Assembly: GCA_016873905.1 (NCBI GenBank)
Contig: VGVU01000059.1
Coordinates: forward strand, 1-7,982
DNA length: 7,982 nt
Reading direction: 5' to 3'
Source: Betaproteobacteria bacterium
Lineage (GTDB): Bacteria; Pseudomonadota; Gammaproteobacteria; Burkholderiales; Thiobacillaceae
The notes under the pieces were generated by a model. It had not been told where the DNA came from and searched no databases. It saw nothing but the letters and a program-made list of their open reading frames with translations. A program made the translations under genes and the position numbers. Below are positions 1-5,142 of the stretch, piece after piece (position 1 is the stretch's first letter; each line of letters begins with the position of its first letter).

Positions 1-815
1 CACAGCGCCTGGCCCATCTCACCCAGCGCCTGACGGCCCGCCGAGAGGCGCACATGCGAGGTCGGCATGGTAATGCGGGCGGCGGCGATGGTGCGCACCA
101 TCTCCATCGGATCAATCTGTTGTTCGGCCATCGGCGTACCGGGAATAGGCACCAGCATGTTGACCGGTACCGACTCCGGCGCGGGATTGAGGGTGGCCAG
201 TTGGGTAATCATCCCGGCGCGGATTCGGCGATCCTCACCCATACCGATGATGCCGCCGCAACACACCGAAATGCCCGCCTCGCGCACCTGCCTCAAGGTG
301 TCGAGACGATCTTCATAGCGGTGCGTGGTGACGACCTGTTCGTAATATTCCGGCGCCGTATCAAGGTTGTGGTTGTAGTAATCCAGCCCTGCCTCCTTCA
401 GCCGTTCAGCCTGGCCGGGCTTCAACATGCCGAGCGTCACGCAGGTTTCCATACCCAACGCCTTCACCCCGCGGACCATGGCCTCGACCTTGTCGAGATC
501 GGCATCCTTGGGGCTGCGCCAGGCGGCACCCATGCAAAAACGCGTGGCACCGCCCTCCTTGGCCGCGCGGGCATTGGTAAGCACCTCGTCCACCTCGGCC
601 AGGCGCTGGCGCTCCAGCCCGGTGTCGTGACGCGCCGATTGTGAGCAATAACCGCAATCTTCCGAACAGCCCCCGGTCTTGATCGACATCAGGGTCGAAA
701 GCTGCACCGCGTTGGGATCAAAGTTCGCCCGATGCACGCCCTGAGCGCGATAAATCAGGTCCGCCAGCGGCAGTTCAAACAATTCCAATACGGTCTCTAC
801 CGTCCATTTAGCCAT
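1..815 (-). CDS. bioB: Biotin synthase BioB (C-terminus cut by window edge)
   Basis: Radical-SAM enzyme that inserts sulfur into dethiobiotin, the last step of biotin synthesis, in the cytoplasm. The visible 271 residues start at an ATG (MAKWTVETVLELF). The radical-SAM cluster motif CxxxCxxC is seen as C50, C54 and C57 in the context GGCSEDCGYCSQS. The other cysteines known to hold the second, [2Fe-2S] cluster in E. coli BioB have counterparts at C94, C125 (METCVT) and C185 (SVCCGG), and the arginine ligand lies in VRLSAGR near residue 256. The family motifs YYNHNLDT and ESVPVNML are intact. The missing part should be about 50-80 residues, judging from the family length of about 320-350. A Shine-Dalgarno GGGAG sits 9 bases before the ATG, inside the upstream membrane gene, whose stop overlaps this start (ATGGCTAA). 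The two are therefore probably cotranscribed and translationally coupled. Identity is very secure. Confidence 0.97.
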   Translation of the reverse strand, partial: MAKWTVETVLELFELPLADLIYRAQGVHRANFDPNAVQLSTLMSIKTGGCSEDCGYCSQSARHDTGLERQRLAEVDEVLTNARAAKEGGATRFCMGAAWRSPKDADLDKVEAMVRGVKALGMETCVTLGMLKPGQAERLKEAGLDYYNHNLDTAPEYYEQVVTTHRYEDRLDTLRQVREAGISVCCGGIIGMGEDRRIRAGMITQLATLNPAPESVPVNMLVPIPGTPMAEQQIDPMEMVRTIAAARITMPTSHVRLSAGRQALGEMGQAL

Positions 816-1257
816 GCTGTTCAACTCCCACTTCCACATCAACCCAGTCCTCACGACCGGCCTTGATCACATCCCATGCCGCCCACGGCACGAGCGCCAC
901 GACAGCGATACCCAGTACCGTCACCCAGCCGCCGAGCTGTTGTGCGATATCGTTTGAAAAAATGGTCAGAAAACCGACCAGCGCGTAATAGCGGTAACCG
1001 GCCCATTTGTTGTAATGCCGCACCCGCAAGTCGGGGTGGTGTGCGATCATGGCGTAAACAAAGATCGACGCGGCCAACCACAACATGATCGGCGGCAACG
1101 CCATCGCAAAGGGCAGGAAAGGCATCTTGGCCGGCGCAATTGACTCGCCCAGAACAAACAGGCAGAAAGACAACAGGGTCGAACCAATGGCCAGCAAATT
1201 AAACAAGCGCGCCTGCCGACGACAGGACGCGGCAGTCAGGGTACGGGGGCTGGACAC
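808..1257 (-). CDS. Small four-helix membrane protein of unknown function, coupled to bioB
   Basis: I do not recognise this family. From a GTG at 1257 the product is 149 residues. Four hydrophobic stretches look like membrane helices: about 18-38 (LFNLLAIGSTLLSFCLFVLG), 47-72, 86-105 and 110-131. A short basic N-terminus (RRQAR) precedes the first, and an acidic, hydrophilic tail (REDWVDVEVGVEQHG) follows the last. The loop at 73-90 is polar and aromatic (HHPDLRVRHYNKWAGYRY). The frame stays open well upstream, antisense to comF, so no stop fixes the start. GTG 1257 is preferred because it keeps the first helix and lies about 25 bases after the predicted transcription start of a TTGACA promoter, but it has no clear Shine-Dalgarno. 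An ATG at 1125 (residue 45) is the main alternative and would remove the first helix. The stop TAA overlaps the bioB start by 8 bases, so it probably shares the bioB transcript. A role in biotin or precursor movement is only a guess from position. The gene is likely real because of the hydrophobic periodicity and the overlap. Confidence 0.68.
   Translation of the reverse strand: MSSPRTLTAASCRRQARLFNLLAIGSTLLSFCLFVLGESIAPAKMPFLPFAMALPPIMLWLAASIFVYAMIAHHPDLRVRHYNKWAGYRYYALVGFLTIFSNDIAQQLGGWVTVLGIAVVALVPWAAWDVIKAGREDWVDVEVGVEQHG
825..829 (-). promoter_or_regulatory. bioB ribosome binding site inside the upstream gene
   Basis: GGGAG on the minus strand, 9 bases before the bioB ATG and within the last codons of the membrane-protein gene. 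Ribosomes finishing the upstream gene pass over it, which fits coupled translation. Coupling is inferred from the overlap. Confidence 0.6.
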
Positions 1258-1289
1258 GGGAAGGTTGTTTGGTCGATAAAACGCTTGAG

Positions 1290-1319
1290 ATGGTATGTAA
1301 CCCGGGAGGATCTTGTCAA
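1290..1319 (-). promoter_or_regulatory. Predicted sigma70 promoter of the membrane-protein/bioB operon
   Basis: On the minus strand a perfect -35 TTGACA (1319 to 1314) is followed after 18 bases by TACCAT (1295 to 1290), a 4 of 6 match to TATAAT. Transcription would start near 1283, about 25 bases before the GTG at 1257. The -35 lies between the two candidate comF starts, and comF's GGGAGGA lies in the spacer, so the two divergent genes share these bases. Inferred from sequence only. Confidence 0.5.
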
Positions 1320-1333
1320 ATCCGCTCTCAGAA

Positions 1334-2017
1334 ATGCTGAACAAGTGCGTAAATAGTGTGCAGTCCCGGCTGCCGCAGGCGTGCGCGCTTTGCGGTGCAC
1401 GCGCCATTGGCGCCGCGCTCTGCCCCGGCTGCCTGGCCGATCTTCCCTGGCTTCCCCCGGCGCACTGTCCACAGTGCGCACGCCCGACACCCGAGGGCGC
1501 ACTCTGCGGCCATTGCCTGCACGATCCGCCCGCCTTCGTCCGCACCCGGGCCTGCCTCCTGTACGGGCCGCCGCTCGACGGTCTCATCCAGCAATTCAAA
1601 TATGGCAAGGACATTCACCTGGCGCACTTCTTCGCCACCCGCCTTGCCCCGCACCTGGCGAACACGCGCGCCGAGCTGATCTTGCCCATGCCGCTGCATC
1701 CGGAACGGATCGGCGAACGGGGCTTTAACCAGGCCGTCGAGATCGCCCGACCCTTGGCGAGACATCTGGGGCTGCCCCTTCTGATCAACGCCGCGCAACG
1801 GCAGCGCAACACCCCAGCGCAGGCGGGGCTGGATCATGACGCACGGCTTAAAAACATCAAAGGGGCATTTACCTGCGATGCCCGCGTGGCCGGCAAGCGC
1901 GTCGCCCTGTTCGACGATGTGATGACGACCGGCGCCAGTCTCAACGAACTCGCGCGCACCGTGCTGGCGGCGGGTGCGGTGGAGGTAGAGGCCTGGGTGG
2001 TGGCGCGAACGCCATGA
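1334..2017 (+). CDS. comF: ComF family protein (zinc-finger phosphoribosyltransferase-like)
   Basis: ComF/GntX family protein, 227 residues, the usual family size. The family is linked to DNA uptake in naturally competent bacteria, but the biochemical role is not settled. The N-terminus carries four CxxC pairs (C17/C20, C30/C33, C45/C48, C58/C61), matching the double zinc-finger region. The C-terminal half is a type I phosphoribosyltransferase fold with the PRPP-binding loop VALFDDVMTTGAS at about 190-202, with family-typical LILPMPLHPER and RGFNQA segments before it. The start is uncertain. ATG 1334 gives MLNKCVNSVQSRLPQACALCG, close to other ComF N-termini. An in-frame TTG at 1313 would add seven residues. 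The only good Shine-Dalgarno, GGGAGGA at 1304-1310, is too near the TTG (2 bases) and too far from the ATG (23 bases). It is divergent from the bioB operon, a linkage common in gammaproteobacteria, and convergent with the dGTPase gene with a 13-base gap. Confidence 0.94.
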   Translation: MLNKCVNSVQSRLPQACALCGARAIGAALCPGCLADLPWLPPAHCPQCARPTPEGALCGHCLHDPPAFVRTRACLLYGPPLDGLIQQFKYGKDIHLAHFFATRLAPHLANTRAELILPMPLHPERIGERGFNQAVEIARPLARHLGLPLLINAAQRQRNTPAQAGLDHDARLKNIKGAFTCDARVAGKRVALFDDVMTTGASLNELARTVLAAGAVEVEAWVVARTP

Positions 2018-2020
2018 GGC
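1991..2020 (+). other. Small hairpin spanning the comF stop codon
   Basis: Inverted repeat TGGCG (2001-2005), loop CGAA, CGCCA (2010-2014). An outer GCCT (1991-1994) can pair with AGGC (2017-2020) across an uneven internal loop. It is the only hairpin candidate near the junction of the convergent genes comF and the dGTPase gene. No T-run follows on either strand, so it is not a normal intrinsic terminator. It may be chance in GC-rich DNA. Confidence 0.25.
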
Positions 2021-2030
2021 AAGGGTCGTG

Positions 2031-3158
2031 TTACTGCCCGGCGTAGTGAATCTCAAACAGGCGGCGGTGTTCGGTGATGGCGTAACGGTCCGTCATTCCC
2101 GCGATGTAATCGGCCACGGCGCGTTCCAGACCGTGCTCGGCGCGCCCCTGAAACTCGGGTGGCAACAGGCGCGGATTGCCGGTAAAGGCGTTAAACAGCT
2201 CGCGGACGATGCGGCTGGCCTTTTCCATCATGCGCACCACCTTGTAATGGCGATACAGATTGGCGTGCAAGAAACGCTTGAGCGCCCGATTGTCTTCACG
2301 CATCGGCGCTGAAAAGGCGGCGATGGGCGGACAGGCACGCAAAGCGTCGGCACTGTCCGGTTTATGCTCCGCGAGGTGAAGGCGGGTCTGCGTGAGGAGA
2401 TCTCCCACCTGTGCGTTAATCATGCGCCGCACGGTTTCGTGAATCAGGCGACGGTCGTTGAGGCCTGGATAACGGGCGCGCACCTCATCCAGATGACGCC
2501 GAAAAAGCGCAATCTCTTCGAGTTGTTCGAGGGTGATAAAACCCGAGCGCAGGCCGTCATCGACATCGTGGTTGTTGTAGGCGATCTCATCGGCCAGGTT
2601 GGTGAGCTGGGCCTCCAGCGACGGCTGACCGCCCTGCAAAAAACGCAGGCCAATATCGCCCAGCCTCTCGGCGTTCTTTTTCGAGCAATGTTTGAGGATG
2701 CCCTCGCGCGCCTCGAAGGTCAGATTCAGGCCGGAAAACTCGGCATACTTCTGCTCCAGATGATCGACCGTGCGCAGGGATTGCAGGTTATGTTCAAAAC
2801 CGCCGTGTTCGCGCATGCAATCGTTCAGCGCCTCCTGACCGACATGACCGAAGGGCGTGTGGCCGAGATCGTGCGCCAGGGCGATGGTCTCCACCAGATC
2901 CTCGTCCACCGTCAGCACCCGCGCCAGGGTGCGGCCAATCTGCGCCACCTCCAGGCTGTGCGTCAGCCGGGTGCGAAACAGGTCGCCTTCGTGATTGATG
3001 AAGACCTGGGTCTTGTATTCCAGCCGCCGAAAGGCCGTGGAATGGATGATGCGATCGCGGTCGCGCTGAAATTCGCTGCGCGGCGTAGCCGGTGGCTCCG
3101 AGTGCCGACGCCCGCGCGTGCGGTCGCTGTGACAGGCGTAAGGAGCGAGGGCGGTCAC
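2031..3158 (-). CDS. dgt: dGTP triphosphohydrolase-like HD-domain protein
   Basis: Cytoplasmic HD-superfamily enzyme of the dGTPase-like group, expected to cleave dNTPs (classically dGTP) to deoxynucleoside and triphosphate, and so trim dNTP pools. With the chosen start it has 375 residues, typical of the shorter dGTPase-like type rather than the roughly 505-residue E. coli Dgt. The metal-binding HD residues are H67 (RLTHSLEVAQIGR), H96-D97 (LAHDLGHTPFGH) and D190 (NLADEIAYNNHD). The N-terminal signature RSEFQRDRDRIIHSTAFRRL and GGFEHNLQSLR are also family hallmarks. The start is ambiguous. GTG 3158 (VTALAPYAC) has GAGGG 5 bases upstream and matches family N-termini. TTG 3170 overlaps the aroB stop (TTGA) with GAGG 7 bases upstream and is equally possible. 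It follows aroB directly, a common gammaproteobacterial order, so it is probably the second gene of that operon. Substrate preference cannot be read from the sequence. Confidence 0.95.
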   Translation of the reverse strand: MTALAPYACHSDRTRGRRHSEPPATPRSEFQRDRDRIIHSTAFRRLEYKTQVFINHEGDLFRTRLTHSLEVAQIGRTLARVLTVDEDLVETIALAHDLGHTPFGHVGQEALNDCMREHGGFEHNLQSLRTVDHLEQKYAEFSGLNLTFEAREGILKHCSKKNAERLGDIGLRFLQGGQPSLEAQLTNLADEIAYNNHDVDDGLRSGFITLEQLEEIALFRRHLDEVRARYPGLNDRRLIHETVRRMINAQVGDLLTQTRLHLAEHKPDSADALRACPPIAAFSAPMREDNRALKRFLHANLYRHYKVVRMMEKASRIVRELFNAFTGNPRLLPPEFQGRAEHGLERAVADYIAGMTDRYAITEHRRLFEIHYAGQ

Positions 3159-3166
3159 CACAGCCC

Positions 3167-4246
3167 TCAAGCCACCGCCTCGGTCAGGGTCTGCTGCAAC
3201 AGATCCGCCGGCGCTTCACTGACAAAGGCGTTACCGATGCCGCGCAGCAGCACAAAGCGCAGCTTGCCGCCCTCGACCTTTTTGTCCACGCCCATGTGGC
3301 GCAGGTATTCATCGGCCCCCAGATTGGGGGCTTTAACGGGCAAATGCGCCTGCTGAAACAAGGCCTCGGCACGGTGGCAATCCGCCTGCTTAACCAGGCC
3401 CATGCGTCGTGACAAATCGGCGGCCAGCATCGTCCCGGCGGCCACCGCCTCGCCATGCAGCCACACGCCGTAGCCCATGCCGGCCTCGATGGCGTGGCCG
3501 AAGGTATGGCCGAGATTTAACAATGCACGCAGCCCCGCCTCACGCTCGTCGGCGGCCACCACCCGAGCCTTGTTGGCGCAGGAACGGTAAATCGCCTCGG
3601 TCAACGCGGCGGTTTCGCGCTGCATCAGCGGCGCGGTATTCGCTTCCAGCCAGTCGAAAAACTCGGCATCGGTAATCAGACCGTATTTGATCACCTCGGC
3701 CATGCCGGCGGACAACTCGCGGTCGGGCAGGGTATTCAGCGTCTTAGTGTCGGCCAGCACCAATTGCGGCTGCCAGAAGGCGCCAATCATGTTCTTGCCG
3801 AGCGGGTGGTTGATGCCGGTCTTGCCGCCCACCGAGGAATCGACCTGCGACAACAGCGTGGTCGGCACCTGGATAAACGGTACACCGCGCTGATAACTGG
3901 CCGCCGCAAAGCCGGTAATGTCGCCGATCACACCGCCGCCCAAGGCGATCAGCGTGGTCTTGCGCTCGGCGCGATCCGTCAGCAGCGCATCAAAAATCAG
4001 GTTCAGCGTTTCCCAGTTTTTGTACGCCTCGCCATCCGGCAGCACCACCGGCGTAACGCGCACGCCGGCAGCCGTCAGCGTTTGTGTGAGCCGCTCGAGA
4101 TAGAGCGGGCCCACGGTCGTGTTGGTGACAATCACCACGCGCTTTTGCGCCAGATGCGGCAGGATCAGGTCAGCGCGATCGAGCAGGCCGGGGCCGATGT
4201 GAATGGGATAGCTGCGAGAGCCAAGGTCAACGGTCAGGGTTTGCAT
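3167..4246 (-). CDS. aroB: 3-dehydroquinate synthase AroB
   Basis: Second enzyme of the shikimate pathway. It converts 3-deoxy-D-arabino-heptulosonate 7-phosphate to 3-dehydroquinate using NAD+ and a divalent metal. The product has 359 residues, the normal length. The NAD-binding GGGVIGD lies at 103-109, and the active-site segments QVPTTLLSQVDSSVGGKTG (126-144) and GKNMIGAFWQP (150-160) are present. The zinc ligands fall at E184 (GMAEVIKYG), H247 (LGHTFGHAIE) and H264 (LHGEAVA), the same positions as in E. coli AroB. The start is the ATG giving MQTLTVDLG. Its Shine-Dalgarno is weak. The usual partner aroK is not directly upstream: the divergent xthA starts 40 bases away, so aroB has its own promoter here. 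Its stop abuts or overlaps the start of the dGTPase gene, consistent with a two-gene operon. Confidence 0.98.
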   Translation of the reverse strand: MQTLTVDLGSRSYPIHIGPGLLDRADLILPHLAQKRVVIVTNTTVGPLYLERLTQTLTAAGVRVTPVVLPDGEAYKNWETLNLIFDALLTDRAERKTTLIALGGGVIGDITGFAAASYQRGVPFIQVPTTLLSQVDSSVGGKTGINHPLGKNMIGAFWQPQLVLADTKTLNTLPDRELSAGMAEVIKYGLITDAEFFDWLEANTAPLMQRETAALTEAIYRSCANKARVVAADEREAGLRALLNLGHTFGHAIEAGMGYGVWLHGEAVAAGTMLAADLSRRMGLVKQADCHRAEALFQQAHLPVKAPNLGADEYLRHMGVDKKVEGGKLRFVLLRGIGNAFVSEAPADLLQQTLTEAVA

Positions 4247-4274
4247 AAGCGTCTGATACGGGATGATTTGCGGC

Positions 4275-4280
4275 ATTATA
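4275..4280 (-). promoter_or_regulatory. Predicted -10 element of the aroB-dgt promoter
   Basis: A perfect TATAAT on the minus strand, placing the transcription start near 4268 and giving a leader of about 22 bases before the aroB ATG. I see no good TTGACA at the proper distance; the nearest, TTCCAG at 4306 to 4301, is about 20 bases away. The element lies in the xthA leader, 7 bases before the xthA ATG, so the two divergent genes share control DNA. Confidence 0.5.
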
Positions 4281-4286
4281 GCGGGC

Positions 4287-5051
4287 ATGAAGATTGCCAC
4301 CTGGAATGTGAACTCTCTCAATGTGCGCCTGCCGCAGGTTTTGGACTGGCTAACCGAGGCTGCGCCCGATGTATTGTGCCTGCAGGAAACCAAGATGGAG
4401 GACGCCAAGTTCCCGCTGGATGCCCTCCTTGCGGCCGGCTATCAGGCCGTTTATGCGGGCCAGAAGACCTACAACGGCGTCGCCATTCTCAGCCGCACAC
4501 CCCTGACCGAGGTTCAGGCGGGCATCCCCGGCTTTGACGACGAACAAAGGCGCGTGCTGGCGGCGACGGTGGATGGCACCCGCATCCTCTGCATCTATGT
4601 GCCCAATGGCCAGACGGTCGATTCTGATAAATATCAGTATAAATTGCGCTGGCTGCGGGCCTTGCACGCCTGGCTGGCCGATGAGCTCGTGCGGCATCCG
4701 CGCCTGGTCATGGTGGGCGATTACAACATCGCCCCGGCGGATGCCGATTGCTACGACCCCGCCGCCTGGCACGAACAGGTGTTGTGCAGCACGCCGGAGC
4801 GCGAGGCATTCTTTGGGCTGCTGGCGCTGGGGCTGTCGGATTGCTTCCGCCGTTTTACGCAGCCGGAAAAAAGCTATTCGTGGTGGGACTACCGCCAAGG
4901 CGGTTTCCGCCGCAACCTTGGGATGCGCATCGACCACATCCTCGCCTCAGCCGCGCTGGCCGAAGGCTGTCAGGGCTGCCACATCGACACCGGGCCGCGC
5001 CGCAATGAGCGCCCCTCAGACCACACGCCGGTGCTTGCAACTTTTTGTTGA
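4287..5051 (+). CDS. xthA: Exodeoxyribonuclease III (ExoIII/APE family)
   Basis: Mg-dependent DNA-repair enzyme of the endonuclease/exonuclease/phosphatase fold. The family cuts at abasic sites and removes 3' blocking groups in base excision repair. The product is 254 residues, slightly shorter than E. coli ExoIII (268). Conserved active-site residues are N7 (ATWNVNSL), E34 (CLQETK), Y104 (CIYVPNG), D145 and N147 (VGDYNIAP), D216 (MRIDHIL) and D245-H246 (RPSDHTPV). The YSWWDYR substrate-loop motif is also present. ATG 4287 gives the usual N-terminus MKIATWNVNSL. An in-frame ATG at 4263 would add eight residues without family support. No strong Shine-Dalgarno is visible (only GCGGG). It is divergent from aroB and runs in the same direction as nrdJ, which begins 91 bases later behind its own promoter signals. 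Confidence 0.96.
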   Translation: MKIATWNVNSLNVRLPQVLDWLTEAAPDVLCLQETKMEDAKFPLDALLAAGYQAVYAGQKTYNGVAILSRTPLTEVQAGIPGFDDEQRRVLAATVDGTRILCIYVPNGQTVDSDKYQYKLRWLRALHAWLADELVRHPRLVMVGDYNIAPADADCYDPAAWHEQVLCSTPEREAFFGLLALGLSDCFRRFTQPEKSYSWWDYRQGGFRRNLGMRIDHILASAALAEGCQGCHIDTGPRRNERPSDHTPVLATFC

Positions 5052-5059
5052 CTCCATGC

Positions 5060-5087
5060 TTGCAATCCACACATTTAGTTTTATTAT
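5060..5087 (+). promoter_or_regulatory. Predicted sigma70 promoter of nrdJ
   Basis: TTGCAA (5060-5065, 4 of 6 match to TTGACA), a 16-base spacer, then TATTAT (5082-5087, 5 of 6 match to TATAAT). The start point would be near 5094, leaving a leader of about 49 bases that ends in a good AGGAG ribosome site (5131-5135). The spacer coincides with the weak NrdR box and the start point adjoins the strong one. Confidence 0.5.
5066..5081. promoter_or_regulatory. Degenerate NrdR box (upstream half of a pair)
   Basis: The 16-base site matches the known NrdR consensus (acaCwAtATaTwGtgt) at about 9 of 16 positions, which alone would not be convincing. Its support is position: it begins exactly 31 bases before the strong box, about three helical turns, the spacing usual for paired NrdR boxes. 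It fills the promoter spacer. Confidence 0.4.
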
Positions 5088-5096
5088 GTCGGCGAC

Positions 5097-5112
5097 GCAC
5101 AATATGTAGCGT
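5097..5112. promoter_or_regulatory. NrdR box (downstream, near-consensus)
   Basis: GCACAATATGTAGCGT. The central ten bases CAATATGTAG fit the NrdR core CwATATrTwG at every position, and the flanks differ at two of six positions from the acaC...Gtgt consensus. NrdR is a zinc-finger/ATP-cone repressor that controls ribonucleotide reductase genes, so a site 31 bases before the nrdJ start codon is in the expected place. It covers the predicted transcription start. Confidence 0.72.
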
Positions 5113-5142
5113 TTATTCTCACACACCGACAGGAGACGAATC

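Noticed and set aside
54..644. Plus-strand open frame of 196 codons antisense to bioB
   Set aside because: bioB motifs are intact on the minus strand here; the histidine- and arginine-rich translation is typical of a shadow frame.
1294..1319. Possible BirA biotin operator between comF and the bioB operon
   Set aside because: The halves TATGTAACC and TCTTGTCAA resemble the BirA half-sites only weakly, and the 8-base gap is far from the usual gap of about 14-16.
1991..2020. Bidirectional intrinsic terminator between comF and the dGTPase gene
   Set aside because: A short hairpin exists, but no T-run follows on either strand and the gap between the genes is 13 bases.
2364..3356. Long plus-strand open frame (330 codons) antisense to the dGTPase gene and the end of aroB
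   Set aside because: The minus strand codes for unmistakable conserved enzymes. The plus frame gives no recognisable domain and is a by-product of GC-rich codon use.
4263..4286. Earlier xthA start at ATG 4263
   Set aside because: It would add eight residues absent from the family N-terminus and place the start upstream of the aroB -10 element; ATG 4287 matches homologues.
5048..5076. Alternative nrdJ promoter with TTGACT at 5048-5053
   Set aside because: The -35 is good, but the base run at 17-base spacing (ACATTT) is a poor -10; TTGCAA with TATTAT fits better.
5052..5142. Cobalamin riboswitch upstream of nrdJ
   Set aside because: Only 91 bases are available, less than a full B12 riboswitch, and no B12-box-like motif was seen.
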